Shown here: positions 1-8,553 of the stretch, in pieces
How positions within the stretch are numbered: the stretch's first letter is position 1
How the letters are laid out: every line of letters begins with the position of its first letter
Assembly: GCF_010731855.1 (NCBI RefSeq)
Contig: NZ_AP022620.1
Coordinates: 2,108,001-2,172,000, forward strand
DNA: 64,000 bases
Direction: 5' to 3'
Origin: Mycolicibacterium anyangense
GTDB lineage: Bacteria; Actinomycetota; Actinomycetes; Mycobacteriales; Mycobacteriaceae
Translations under genes and position numbers: made by a program
Notes under the pieces: generated by a model
What the model saw: only the letters and a program-made list of their open reading frames with translations
Database searches by the model: none
What the model was told of the DNA's origin: nothing

Positions 1-506
1 CCGACATCTCCTACCGCATCGGCCACCACGCCGATATCACCGAGCCGCCGTCAATCCAGGTGCACGAGTACACCGAAGGTCAGGTGTGGGATACCGACGG
101 GGTACGCATCACCGTGGCGCCCACCGACCATCGTCCGGTGGAACCGACCATCGCCTTCCGCATCGAACATGACGGCACGTCGGTGGTATTGGCCGGCGAC
201 ACGGTTCCCTGCGCCAGCCTCGACGAGTTGGCAAGCGGGGCAGGCGCGTTGGTGCACACCGTGATCCGCGCCGACCTGGTGCAGCAGCTGCCGGTCCAGC
301 GGATCCGCGACATCCTCGACTATCACTCGTCGGTGGAACAGGCCGCCGCGACGGCGGCGCGCGCCGGGGTGGGCACACTCGTCCTCACCCACTACGTGCC
401 GCCGCTGGTACCCGGGCAAGAGGATCAGTGGCGCGCCCTGGCCGCAGGCGAATTCAGCGGAACCGTGGAGATTGGCGACGACCTGCACCGCGTGTCGGTC
501 GGCTAG
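1..506 (+). CDS. Ribonuclease Z-like metallo-beta-lactamase-fold hydrolase (3' part)
   Basis: The gene enters from the left edge; reading in frame from base 3 gives an open frame to a TAG at 506, so the metal-binding HxHxDH part is outside the window. What remains fits the C-terminal half of the RNase Z / arylsulfatase-type beta-lactamase fold: a segment with [16 protein letters not shown], which carries the late metal-binding Asp, and then VLTHYVPP, the typical final His motif. The family usually processes tRNA 3' ends, or is a related hydrolase. Gene order (next the ATP-grasp trio and rpsT) matches the M. tuberculosis rnz-like locus. An internal GTG at 60 is not taken as the start because the frame and homology continue upstream. 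Confidence 0.75.
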   Translation, partial: DISYRIGHHADITEPPSIQVHEYTEGQVWDTDGVRITVAPTDHRPVEPTIAFRIEHDGTSVVLAGDTVPCASLDELASGAGALVHTVIRADLVQQLPVQRIRDILDYHSSVEQAAATAARAGVGTLVLTHYVPPLVPGQEDQWRALAAGEFSGTVEIGDDLHRVSVG

Positions 507-557
507 ATCTTTCCCGCCGGCGGGAACCAACACCGAAGTGTGGCCGACTAATGCGCC

Positions 558-2138
558 GTGACGACGACGGAGACTTCGAATCGACCGAAACGGCGTAGTG
601 ACGCCGCGGTGCTGCGCCGGATCTGGCGGCTGCACTTCTGGGTGGGGCTGTTCGCAGCGCCGGTCCTGGTAGTGCTGGCCTGCACCGGGCTGGTGATCCT
701 CTACAGCCAGCCGCTCGACGCCGCACTGAACCGACATTTGTTCATCGTCGAGCAGGGGCCGCAGACCATCCCGCTCGATCAACAGGTGGCCACCGCCAAA
801 CAGCATGTCGGTTCCGACTTCTCGCTCGAAGCGGTCACCCCGCCGGACAACGGCCGCGGATCTACTCGGGTGGACTTCCTGGCCCCCAACACCGCCGGCT
901 ACCCGCAGGCCGAGACCAACGTGGTCCAGGTGTTCGTGAACCCCTACACCGGCGCCTACCTCGGTCAGCGCGATCAGCTGTCCGGCCTGGTCGGATGGGC
1001 CAACCAACTGCACCGGATGTTCGGCAACGACGGCCCGCATGTGCAGTTGCCGTCGTTGGGCCATCTGATCAACCCGTCGGCCTACCCCAACTCCACCATC
1101 CCGGTCGGGGTGGGCAATCTGTGGATCGAACTGACCGCCACCTGGATTCTGGTGTTGCTGGCCACCGGTATCTACCTGTGGTGGCCGCGGGCCATCGAGG
1201 CCGCCAAACCGCTGGTCAAAGTCCGGTGGCGCAAGGGCGGCCGGATCCGGTGGCGTGACGTCCATGCGCTGACCGGTGTGGTGATCGCGGTCATCCTGAT
1301 CTGCTACATCGTCTCCGGAATGACCTGGACCCGCTACTGGGGCGAGAACTGGCGCACGGTCGTTGCCACCGTCACTCCATCCACCACGATCGACGCCCCG
1401 TCCACCGCGGCCACACTCGGCGACTACGACCGGCTGGGCCGGCGGATCGCCTGGGCCGCCACCGACGATCCGGTCTATGCATCGCAACCTGGCGGGACCG
1501 TCCCGGCGCGGCTGTCCTATGCCGACATCGACAAGATCGCCAAGGACGAGCACATGCTGCCCGGCTACGCGATCTTCCCGCCGTCGGACTCCACCACGGA
1601 CGGCAAGACCGTCTACGGCAGCTACACGGTGGTCAACCGCTGGCCGCAGCGGGTCTCCGAACAGCGCACGCTGTACCTCAACCAGTTCACCGGAGCGACC
1701 ATCACCAACGCCACCGCCGCCCAGGACGGCGCCCTGTCGCGGCTCACCAGTTTCGGGATCGCCATGCACATGGGTAACCAAATGGGTTGGCTCACCAGGA
1801 TTTCAGCGACCGTCGCCTGCCTCGGCGTGCTGACCAGCGTGCTGACTGGACTGCTCATGTGGTGGAAGCGACGGCCGAAGGGCGGCACCGGTCTGCCCGC
1901 CCCGGTGAGCGAAGCCACCCGTGCCAACACGCCACGGGGCGCGATGACGGCGGCGACGATCGTTGCCGTCACCCTCGGTGTGCTCTACCCAGTGTTCGGG
2001 GTGTCCCTGCTGGTCGTCCTCGTGGTCGAGGCCGTCATCGCCGTGCGGCGTTCCCGGCAGCCGAAAGCCCCTGCGCCAGAGGACAGCACGGTTGACGACA
2101 ACGAGGTGCCGGTCGGCGAACTCACGCCAGGCGGGTGA
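558..2138 (+). CDS. PepSY-associated transmembrane protein
   Basis: A 526-residue membrane protein of the PepSY/PiuB type. An early hydrophobic helix (about residues 22-48) is followed by a long extracytoplasmic part, then helices near 190-212, 235-255, 415-440 and 455-490. The order helix, PepSY region, helix pair with WWP and WWKRRP ends is characteristic of the family, which is often linked to iron or haem uptake or reductive steps at the membrane; the substrate is unknown. The start is GTG at 558. The 3' end overlaps the convergent transglutaminase gene by 17 bases. No iron-box-like site was recognised upstream. Family assignment is firm, function is open. Confidence 0.8.
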   Translation: MTTTETSNRPKRRSDAAVLRRIWRLHFWVGLFAAPVLVVLACTGLVILYSQPLDAALNRHLFIVEQGPQTIPLDQQVATAKQHVGSDFSLEAVTPPDNGRGSTRVDFLAPNTAGYPQAETNVVQVFVNPYTGAYLGQRDQLSGLVGWANQLHRMFGNDGPHVQLPSLGHLINPSAYPNSTIPVGVGNLWIELTATWILVLLATGIYLWWPRAIEAAKPLVKVRWRKGGRIRWRDVHALTGVVIAVILICYIVSGMTWTRYWGENWRTVVATVTPSTTIDAPSTAATLGDYDRLGRRIAWAATDDPVYASQPGGTVPARLSYADIDKIAKDEHMLPGYAIFPPSDSTTDGKTVYGSYTVVNRWPQRVSEQRTLYLNQFTGATITNATAAQDGALSRLTSFGIAMHMGNQMGWLTRISATVACLGVLTSVLTGLLMWWKRRPKGGTGLPAPVSEATRANTPRGAMTAATIVAVTLGVLYPVFGVSLLVVLVVEAVIAVRRSRQPKAPAPEDSTVDDNEVPVGELTPGG

Positions 2139-2961
2139 TCTCCACCACGACGTCCAGATCGGTCGAGCCCTCGCCGGAGTAGATGCCCTTCAGCGGTGAC
2201 ACATCCGCATAGTCCCGACCGACACCGACACTGATGTACTGCTCGTTGATGTCGGTGTCGTTGGTGGGGTCGTAATTCCACCAGCTGCCCGTCCAGGCCT
2301 GGATCCAGGCGTGGCTCTGGCCGTCGACGGTGTCCCCGATGGCCGCCTTGCGGTTGGGATGCAGGTAGCCGGACACGTATCGAGCCGGAATCCCCATGCC
2401 GCGCAGCAGGATCAGGGTCAGGTGGGCGAAGTCCTGGCAGACACCCTTGCCTTCACGCAGCGCATCAAGGCCCGAGGAGTGCACACCGGTGGTGCCGGGC
2501 ACGTACTTGAGTTCGCTGTGCGCCCACCTGGCCGCCGCCACCACGGCGTCGTTGGGCTCGTTCTCCTTCATGATGCGCCTGCCCACCCGCTCCAGCCGAC
2601 GGCTGGCCGGGGTGTAGTGCGTCGGGGTGAGTACCTCGTCAAACCGGTCGCGGACCGCCTCGGAAGCCAGCTCCTCCCACGAGACCGACTCCTCCGGCGG
2701 TTCGCCCTTGTCGGTCTCGACCACCGAGGAGGACGTGACCTCCAGTTCGGTGTGCGGGGCGTGCAGGTCGAAAGCCGTTACGGCCGTTCCCCAATAGTCG
2801 ACGTAGCGGTAGTTGCGGGTCGCGGGGATGGTCTCGACCCGGTTGAGGATCACGTTCTGCCGGGAGTCCGACCGAGGGGTGAGCCGGGCCTCGTTGTAGG
2901 AGGCGGTCACCGGGGACTTGTAGGCATAACCCGTCGCGTGCACCACGCGCATCCGCCACAT
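2122..2961 (-). CDS. Transglutaminase-like (cysteine protease fold) protein
   Basis: A 279-residue protein with an N-terminal beta-rich bacterial transglutaminase-like domain and a core transglutaminase fold. The catalytic triad is visible: Cys175 in GVCQDFAH, His218 in SHAWIQAW and Asp231 in NYDPTND. It is the last gene of a three-gene run: its ATG follows the alpha-E stop directly (TAAATG). The same trio is widespread in actinobacteria and proteobacteria and has been proposed, on context only, to make or modify a peptide; the substrate is not known. The 3' end overlaps the convergent PepSY gene. Confidence 0.85.
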   Translation of the reverse strand: MWRMRVVHATGYAYKSPVTASYNEARLTPRSDSRQNVILNRVETIPATRNYRYVDYWGTAVTAFDLHAPHTELEVTSSSVVETDKGEPPEESVSWEELASEAVRDRFDEVLTPTHYTPASRRLERVGRRIMKENEPNDAVVAAARWAHSELKYVPGTTGVHSSGLDALREGKGVCQDFAHLTLILLRGMGIPARYVSGYLHPNRKAAIGDTVDGQSHAWIQAWTGSWWNYDPTNDTDINEQYISVGVGRDYADVSPLKGIYSGEGSTDLDVVVEITRLA

Positions 2962-3939
2962 TTAAATCTCACCTTCCTCGACGACCAACGCCCCGTTTCG
3001 CCCGGCATCCGACCACGCCACCCAGGGCGCGGAGTGGAAGTACTGCAGGGCCACGGCTTCTCCGACCTCCGCACAGGTCGTCTGCAGCGCGGCCAGCCGC
3101 TGTTCCAACGACTCCAGCAGTACACCGGGCCGGATGAACTCCAACTCACTGCGGGCACGACCCAGTAGGCGCTGCGCCTCGGCGGTGGCGCCGACCCGGT
3201 TGTGGGCGCGGTGCATCAGCTCGTCGAGGCTGTGCTCGGCGAGCTTGAGCGAATAGAAGATCGACCGCGGGAAAAGCCGGTCCAGCAACATGAATTCGAC
3301 CACCCGGTTGGCGTCGAGCACGCCACGGTAGGTCCGCAGATAGGTGTCATGGGCACCGGCCGAACGCAGCACCGTGACCCACGCCGGTGACGAGGCGCTG
3401 TCACCGACGCGGGACAGCAGCAGCCGCACCGTCATGTCCACTCGTTCGATCGCCCGGCCCAGCACCAGGAACCGGTAACCGTCGTCGCGGGACAGCGTCG
3501 AGTCGGCCAGGCCGGCGAACATGGCCGCCCGCCCCTCGATGAACGCGAAGAACTCGTGCGGGCCGAGGCGTCGGGCGGCACGCTCTCGCTCGGCCAGGGC
3601 GTTGTAGGTGGTGTTCAGGCACTCCCACATGTCGGTGGAGGTGACTTCCCTTGCCGAGCGGGCGTTTTCACGTGCCGCGGAGATGGCGTCGACGATCGAG
3701 CAGCCGCTAGGCAGGCCGCGACTGAACGCCACCAGGTCGGTCAGCGACCACAGGTCGAGCTGGTGCTTGGGCGGTTCGATCCCCAGCACCTGCAGCAGTA
3801 CCCGCGACGTCTGGTCGGGGTCGACGCTGGAATCCTCGAGCAGGGTGTGCACGGTGACATCGAGGATCCGGGCGGTGTCGTCGGCGCGCTCGACATAGCG
3901 CCCGATCCAGTACAGCGCCTCGGCGTTACGGGCGAGCAT
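2962..3939 (-). CDS. Alpha-E domain-containing protein
   Basis: A 325-residue, almost wholly alpha-helical protein beginning MLARNAEALYWIGRYVERAD, the signature opening of the alpha-E (DUF403) family. No catalytic motif is evident. It starts one base into the stop codon of the upstream ATP-grasp gene (TGATG, base 3939 shared) and abuts the transglutaminase gene, so the three are certainly co-translated. The family is nearly always found with a permuted ATP-grasp and a transglutaminase. It is presumed to be a partner or scaffold in their reaction; its own activity is unknown. Confidence 0.88.
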   Translation of the reverse strand: MLARNAEALYWIGRYVERADDTARILDVTVHTLLEDSSVDPDQTSRVLLQVLGIEPPKHQLDLWSLTDLVAFSRGLPSGCSIVDAISAARENARSAREVTSTDMWECLNTTYNALAERERAARRLGPHEFFAFIEGRAAMFAGLADSTLSRDDGYRFLVLGRAIERVDMTVRLLLSRVGDSASSPAWVTVLRSAGAHDTYLRTYRGVLDANRVVEFMLLDRLFPRSIFYSLKLAEHSLDELMHRAHNRVGATAEAQRLLGRARSELEFIRPGVLLESLEQRLAALQTTCAEVGEAVALQYFHSAPWVAWSDAGRNGALVVEEGEI

Positions 3940-5603
3940 CAGTGCATCACTCCCTGCTGCTGTTGCTGCTGTTGGCTCTGTTGTTGCTGGCCGGATTGCT
4001 CGGGCGATTTCTCCGTCGCCGGCGCCTTGGCCGTCTTGGTCACCTTGCGCACGATCTCCGCGCCCACCAGTTCGCGCGCCGCCACCGACGTCCGCGACGC
4101 CAGGACCCAGGTGTCTTTGGAACCACCGCCCTGGCTGGAGTTCACCACCAGTGAGCCTTCGGGAAGCGCCACGCGGGTCAGCCCGCCCGGCAGCACCCAG
4201 ACGTCCTCACCGTCGTTGACGGCGAACGGCCGCAGGTCGACATGGCGGGGCGCCAGGGTGTCCCCGACCTTGGTCGGTACCGTCGAGAGCTGAACCACCG
4301 GCTGGGCGATCCAGCCGCGGGGATCGGAAATGACTTTCTTGCGAATGGTGGCCAGTTCCTTCTCAGAGGCCTCCGGCCCGAAGACGATGCCGTACCCGCC
4401 GGAGCCCTCGACCGGTTTGATCACCAGCTCGTCGATGCGGTCGAGGACCTCCTCGCGCTCGTTGTCCAGCCAGCACCGGTAGGTGTCGACGTTGGCCAGC
4501 AGCGGCTTCTCCCCGAGGTAGTACTCGATGATGGTCGGCACGTAGGTGTAGACCAGCTTGTCGTCGCCGACCCCGTTGCCCACGGCGCTGGAGATGACGA
4601 CGTTGCCCGCCCGGGCGGCGTTGAGCAGGCCCGCGACCCCGAGCACCGAGTCGGGCCGAAACTGCATCGGGTCCAGGAAGTCGTCGTCGATGCGGCGGTA
4701 GATCACGTCGACCTGCCGCTCCCCCTCGGTGGTGCGCATGTAGACGGTGTTGTCGCGGCAGAACAGGTCACGGCCCTCGACCAGTTCGACGCCCATCTGG
4801 CGGGCCAGCAGCGAGTGCTCGAAGTAGGCGGAGTTGAACGGGCCGGGGGTGAGCACGACGACCGTGGGGTCGGCCTCGTTGGTGGCGGCGGCGTTGCGCA
4901 GTGCCCGCAGCAGGTGCGAGGAGTAGTCACCGACGGCCCGCACCCGGTGGGTGGCGAACAGGTTCGGGAAGACCCGGGCCATGGTCCGCCGGTTCTCCAT
5001 CACGTACGAGACGCCCGACGGTGAGCGCAGATTGTCCTCGAGCACCCGGAAGGTGCCCTGGGCGTCGCGGACCAGGTCGATGCCGGCGACGTGGATGCGC
5101 ACGCCGTTGGGCGGGTTGATCCCGGCGGCCTGCCGGTGGAAGTGCTCGCACGACGTGACCAGCCGGCGCGGAATCACCCCGTCGCGCAGGATCTCCTGAT
5201 CGCCGTAGATGTCGTCGAGGTACATCTCGAGGGCTTTGACCCGCTGGGTGATGCCGCGTTCGAGCCGCGACCATTCAGCGGCCGAGATGACCCGCGGCAC
5301 CAGGTCCAGCGGGAAGGGCCGCTCCTGGCCGGACAGCGAGAAGGTGATGCCCTGGTCGATGAAGGCGCGGCCCAGGGCCTCGGCCCGGGCTTCGAGCTCC
5401 TCGTCATCGGACGGGGCGAGCTCGGCGAAGATGCCCTTATAGGGTCCCCGCACATTGCCCTGCGCGTCGAACATCTCGTCGAACGCCTTCGCATACGAGC
5501 CCATCTTGTTGTAACCACCGAAGATGTGGTCGTGATGGCGCGGCTGGCGAGAACCGTTGCGCGACGAGCGGCTGGATTCGGAGGGCAGGGTGCGAAGGCT
5601 CAC
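3939..5603 (-). CDS. Circularly permuted type 2 ATP-grasp protein
   Basis: A 554-residue ligase-like protein of the circularly permuted ATP-grasp type 2 family. Recognisable pieces are GVRIHVAGIDLVRD and LEDNLRSPSGVSYVMENRR in the middle, and KPVEGSGGYGIVFGPEAS toward the end. It probably forms an amide or peptide bond using ATP. The called start is GTG 5603; ATG 5504 (residue 34) is an alternative, and neither has a good Shine-Dalgarno. The extreme C-terminus is a low-complexity Gln-rich tail (QQQQSQQQQQQQ) encoded by CAG/CAA runs, directly before the overlapping alpha-E start. The divergent neighbour is rpsT. Confidence 0.85.
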   Translation of the reverse strand: MSLRTLPSESSRSSRNGSRQPRHHDHIFGGYNKMGSYAKAFDEMFDAQGNVRGPYKGIFAELAPSDDEELEARAEALGRAFIDQGITFSLSGQERPFPLDLVPRVISAAEWSRLERGITQRVKALEMYLDDIYGDQEILRDGVIPRRLVTSCEHFHRQAAGINPPNGVRIHVAGIDLVRDAQGTFRVLEDNLRSPSGVSYVMENRRTMARVFPNLFATHRVRAVGDYSSHLLRALRNAAATNEADPTVVVLTPGPFNSAYFEHSLLARQMGVELVEGRDLFCRDNTVYMRTTEGERQVDVIYRRIDDDFLDPMQFRPDSVLGVAGLLNAARAGNVVISSAVGNGVGDDKLVYTYVPTIIEYYLGEKPLLANVDTYRCWLDNEREEVLDRIDELVIKPVEGSGGYGIVFGPEASEKELATIRKKVISDPRGWIAQPVVQLSTVPTKVGDTLAPRHVDLRPFAVNDGEDVWVLPGGLTRVALPEGSLVVNSSQGGGSKDTWVLASRTSVAARELVGAEIVRKVTKTAKAPATEKSPEQSGQQQQSQQQQQQQGVMH

Positions 5604-5655
5604 CCGTCACATGCTGCACCAAGTTGGCCATTTCGGCAGGCCACTGCAGTCCCTT

Positions 5656-5685
5656 TTGGGCGATTGTGCCCCACACTGGTACCCT
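5656..5685 (+). promoter_or_regulatory. Candidate rpsT promoter
   Basis: TTGGGC at 5656-5661 and TACCCT at 5680-5685 are separated by 18 bases, fitting a housekeeping sigma -35/-10 pair (the -10 matches TANNNT). It would give an rpsT leader of about 70 bases. Pattern match by eye only. Confidence 0.4.
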
Positions 5686-5764
5686 GAACAGTCGCTGCCC
5701 GAGGGCCCGACCGGCCCCGGCAAGACTGACAACCCCAGCTTGAGAACGAAGAGGATATTCACGC

Positions 5765-6025
5765 GTGGCTAACATCAAGTCGCAGGAGAAGCGGATCCGC
5801 ACCAACGAGCGCCGCCGCCAGCGGAACAAGTCGGTGAAGAGCTCGCTCCACACGGCTGTCCGCGCATTCCGCTCGGCCGCTGCCGAAGGCGACAAGGACA
5901 AGGCCGGCGAGCTGCTGCTGTCGACCAGCCGCAAGCTGGACAAGGCCGCCAGCAAGGGCGTGATCCACAAGAACCAGGCCGCCAACAAGAAGTCGGCGCT
6001 CGCCCAGGCCTTCAACAAGATCTGA
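5765..6025 (+). CDS. rpsT: 30S ribosomal protein S20
   Basis: An 86-residue, Lys/Arg-rich helical protein beginning [22 protein letters not shown], the typical S20 N-terminus, and ending in the [13 protein letters not shown] segment. It binds 16S rRNA in the small subunit body. The start is GTG 5765 with an AGAGGA Shine-Dalgarno about nine bases upstream. It is a single-gene unit, divergent from the ATP-grasp gene and convergent with holA, with a hairpin just after the stop. Normal length for the family. Confidence 0.97.
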   Translation: MANIKSQEKRIRTNERRRQRNKSVKSSLHTAVRAFRSAAAEGDKDKAGELLLSTSRKLDKAASKGVIHKNQAANKKSALAQAFNKI

Positions 6026-6042
6026 TTCGACGGTAACTCAGC

Positions 6043-6064
6043 ACTGACCCGACCTCGGGTCAGT
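6043..6064. terminator. Bidirectional hairpin between rpsT and holA
   Basis: ACTGACCCGA at 6043-6052 is followed by its exact reverse complement at 6055-6064 (10-bp arms; realistically 9 bp with a 4-base loop). It lies 18 bases after the rpsT stop and 6 bases before the holA stop, so it can serve both convergent transcripts. No T run follows, as is usual in mycobacteria. Confidence 0.65.
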
Positions 6065-6069
6065 CGCCG

Positions 6070-7044
6070 TCAGTCCCGGCCGCTTCCCGCGGCCAGGTGC
6101 GCCACCTTGCGCACCGCATCTTCCAACACATAGTCGGCGTCGGCTGCTACGCCCTTGACGTCGGCGTTCAACGCCGCCACCAGGCGGATCGCGGTGGCGA
6201 TCCGGTCCCGTGACCAGCGCCGGGATTGTTTCTGCGCCTTCTGGATGCGCCACGGCGGCATACCGAGTTCGGAGGCCAGCCGGTAGGGGTCACCCGTGAG
6301 CGGGCCGACCCTGGCGATGGTGTGGACGGCCTCGGCCAGGGCGTCCGCCAGTACGACGTGCGGCATACCGCGCAGCATGGCCCAGCGCAGGGCCTCGGTG
6401 GATCCGGCGATGTCACCGGTGACCGCCTTGTCGGCGATGTCAAAGCCGGAGACCTCCGCTTTACCGCTGTGATACCGCCGCACCGCCGCGACGTCCACCT
6501 GTCCCCCGGTGTCGGCGACCAACTGTGAGCACGCCGAGGCCAATTCCCGGATATCGGAGCCGACTGCGTCGAGCAGGGCCGCCAGTGTGTCGTCGTCGAC
6601 CTTCACCTTCAGCGCACGGAACTCGGCGCGCACGAAATCCGAGCGCTCGGCGGCCTTGGTGATCTTGGCGCAGGAATGGACCTGGGCGCCCAGCTTCTTG
6701 AGCTGATCGGCCAGCGCCTTGGCCCGACCACCACCGGTGTGCACGACGACCAGCACGGTGCCGGGCGGCAGATCGGCGGCCGCCGACCCGATCAGGTCGA
6801 CGGCCTCCTTGCCAGCCTCGGCGGCCGATTCCAGGACCACGACACGCTCGTCGGCGAACAGTGACGGACTGAGCAGTTCGGCCAGTTCATTGGTGGACAC
6901 CTCACCGGCACGCATCCGGTTGACCGGGATGTCGTCGGTACCCGCGGCAGCGCGTGCGGCTCGCAGCACCTGGCTGATGGCGCGGTCGACCAGCAACTCC
7001 TCATCGCCCAGGATCAGATGCAGGCCGGCCACCGTCGCGCTCAC
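6070..7044 (-). CDS. holA: DNA polymerase III subunit delta
   Basis: A 324-residue clamp-loader delta subunit. The N-terminal part has the AAA-like fold opening ([17 protein letters not shown], then a [15 protein letters not shown] strand-turn), and the C-terminal helical collar contains [17 protein letters not shown]. Delta opens the sliding clamp within the replicative holoenzyme. The start is GTG 7044. It lies just downstream of comEC on the same strand, a common arrangement (comEA-comEC-holA), and ends next to the shared hairpin with rpsT. Confidence 0.93.
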   Translation of the reverse strand: MSATVAGLHLILGDEELLVDRAISQVLRAARAAAGTDDIPVNRMRAGEVSTNELAELLSPSLFADERVVVLESAAEAGKEAVDLIGSAAADLPPGTVLVVVHTGGGRAKALADQLKKLGAQVHSCAKITKAAERSDFVRAEFRALKVKVDDDTLAALLDAVGSDIRELASACSQLVADTGGQVDVAAVRRYHSGKAEVSGFDIADKAVTGDIAGSTEALRWAMLRGMPHVVLADALAEAVHTIARVGPLTGDPYRLASELGMPPWRIQKAQKQSRRWSRDRIATAIRLVAALNADVKGVAADADYVLEDAVRKVAHLAAGSGRD

Positions 7045-7079
7045 GCCCCGATCGTTTCATGCCGGCCCGACAGTGCCGA

Positions 7080-7107
7080 ATCACCACCGCCGGATCACCA
7101 CCGCCGG
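7080..7107. repeat. 14-bp perfect tandem duplication at the comEC stop
   Basis: ATCACCACCGCCGG occurs at 7080-7093 and again, immediately adjacent, at 7094-7107. The comEC stop codon (7095-7097, minus strand) lies in the second copy. A third partial unit (ATCCACCACC) follows. Probably a recent slippage product. Confidence 0.85.
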
Positions 7108-8549
7108 ATCCACCACCACAAGCCCGCACCGGCGGCCGTGACCCCACCGACGGTCGCGGCCCCGGCCGGTCCGGAGGGCACCGAGAGCGCCGCACCGGGC
7201 AGCGCGTCGGCCCAGTGCGCGACGTGCAGCAGCCACCACAGTTCCGGCCCGGTGAACCGGATCAGCAGGCCGGCTCCCGGCGGCCACAGCGGGCATAGGG
7301 CCGCGGCGGCGGTCCCGAGCACAGTGATGGGCGGAATAGCCACGGCGACAGCCAGATTCGCCAGCACCGCGACCAGACTGAAGCGCCCGGAGATCGCCGC
7401 CACCAACGGTGCGGTGACCAGCTGAGCCGCCAGCGCGATACTCACCGCGTCAGCCAGCGGGACCGGCCAGCCGCGAGCGACCAGCCGGGCCGACCACACC
7501 GGGGCCAGGATCACCAGCGCTGCCGTCGCCGACACCGATAGCGCGAATCCGACGTCGACCGCCAACTGCGGGGCGAACACGAGCAGCGCCAGCACAGCCG
7601 CTGACAGGGCGGGGATCGCCTGGCGGCGGCGCCCGCACAGCACCGCCAGCAGTGCCAGTGCACCCATCACCGCGGCGCGCAACACGCTGGCCCCGGGTTG
7701 GACCACCACGACGAATGCCGCCAGCGCCACTGCGGCCAGCGCGACCGCCGGCCGCGGGCCGATCCAGCGGGCACACCATAGGACGGTGCCGCACACGATC
7801 GTCACGTTGGCACCGGAAACCGCGGTCAGATGGGTCAGCCCGGCTGTGCGGAACTCGGCGGTAGTGGTAGTGGTGATCGACGACGTATCACCAAGGACGA
7901 GCCCGGGCAGAATCGCCGCTTGGTCGACGGGCAGCACCTTGCGTGCCGCCGCGGCGAAGCGGGAGCGCACCACCTGTGCGGCGCGCTGGATCCGCGAAGC
8001 GTCGCCGAAAACGGGTTCGCCGCTGACGTTCAGGACCGCGACGGTCAGGTCCCGGCGACTGGGCCTGCTGATCCGGGCCCGGAACCGTACCGGCTGACCA
8101 GCCGACAACTCCGCAAACCCGAGCACCGGGGCGAAAACCACTACCCTGCCCGATGATTCGGTGATGTCGAGCAGCTCGATGTTGGCCGGGAACATCAGCC
8201 TTCCATTGCCCAGCGACCGGGGGCTCTCGGTGAGGGTCACGGTCAGCGAGGAGGTGGTGCCGAATTGATGGCTGAGCGGATGCTCGCGCACCGCGTCGCT
8301 GCGCAACGCCACCGCGGCCGCGAACCCGGCACCGAGCACAGCGGTGCCCGCCACCGCGGCTGCCGAGATTCCGATCACCGTGCCGCCGCGGCGCCACCCC
8401 GTCACCGCCGCGATGATGGCCACCACCAGGCATCCGGCCGCGAGCGGGATGCCCACCGGCCAGAGGATGCCGGCAGCGGTCACCGCCCAGGCCGCGAGCG
8501 CGGCAGGAACCAATCGCACGTCCAGTCTGGTGACCGCCTCGGCGTCCAC
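7095..8549 (-). CDS. comEC: ComEC/Rec2-family membrane protein
   Basis: A 484-residue polytopic protein with an early pair of helices (residues 15-65), a DUF4131-like soluble segment, and the ComEC competence core starting around GLVLGDTSSITTTTTAEFRTAGLTHLTAVSGANV, followed by many helices. ComEC forms the inner-membrane channel for single-stranded DNA in transformable bacteria. The C-terminal metallo-beta-lactamase domain found in full-length (about 700-800 residue) ComEC is absent: the protein ends after the last helix at WWWIRRW. The short form is usual in mycobacteria. It follows comEA with a 4-base gap. Confidence 0.85.
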   Translation of the reverse strand: MDAEAVTRLDVRLVPAALAAWAVTAAGILWPVGIPLAAGCLVVAIIAAVTGWRRGGTVIGISAAAVAGTAVLGAGFAAAVALRSDAVREHPLSHQFGTTSSLTVTLTESPRSLGNGRLMFPANIELLDITESSGRVVVFAPVLGFAELSAGQPVRFRARISRPSRRDLTVAVLNVSGEPVFGDASRIQRAAQVVRSRFAAAARKVLPVDQAAILPGLVLGDTSSITTTTTAEFRTAGLTHLTAVSGANVTIVCGTVLWCARWIGPRPAVALAAVALAAFVVVVQPGASVLRAAVMGALALLAVLCGRRRQAIPALSAAVLALLVFAPQLAVDVGFALSVSATAALVILAPVWSARLVARGWPVPLADAVSIALAAQLVTAPLVAAISGRFSLVAVLANLAVAVAIPPITVLGTAAAALCPLWPPGAGLLIRFTGPELWWLLHVAHWADALPGAALSVPSGPAGAATVGGVTAAGAGLWWWIRRW

Positions 8550-8553
8550 GCGA

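Noticed and set aside
51..1781. 576-residue open frame on the minus strand
   Set aside because: It is antisense to the RNase Z-like and PepSY genes and is Gly/Arg/His/Val-rich without family likeness, an effect of high GC.
3942..3992. Trinucleotide repeat tract as a mobile or CRISPR-like repeat
   Set aside because: It is only the CAG/CAA coding of the Gln-rich tail of the ATP-grasp protein.
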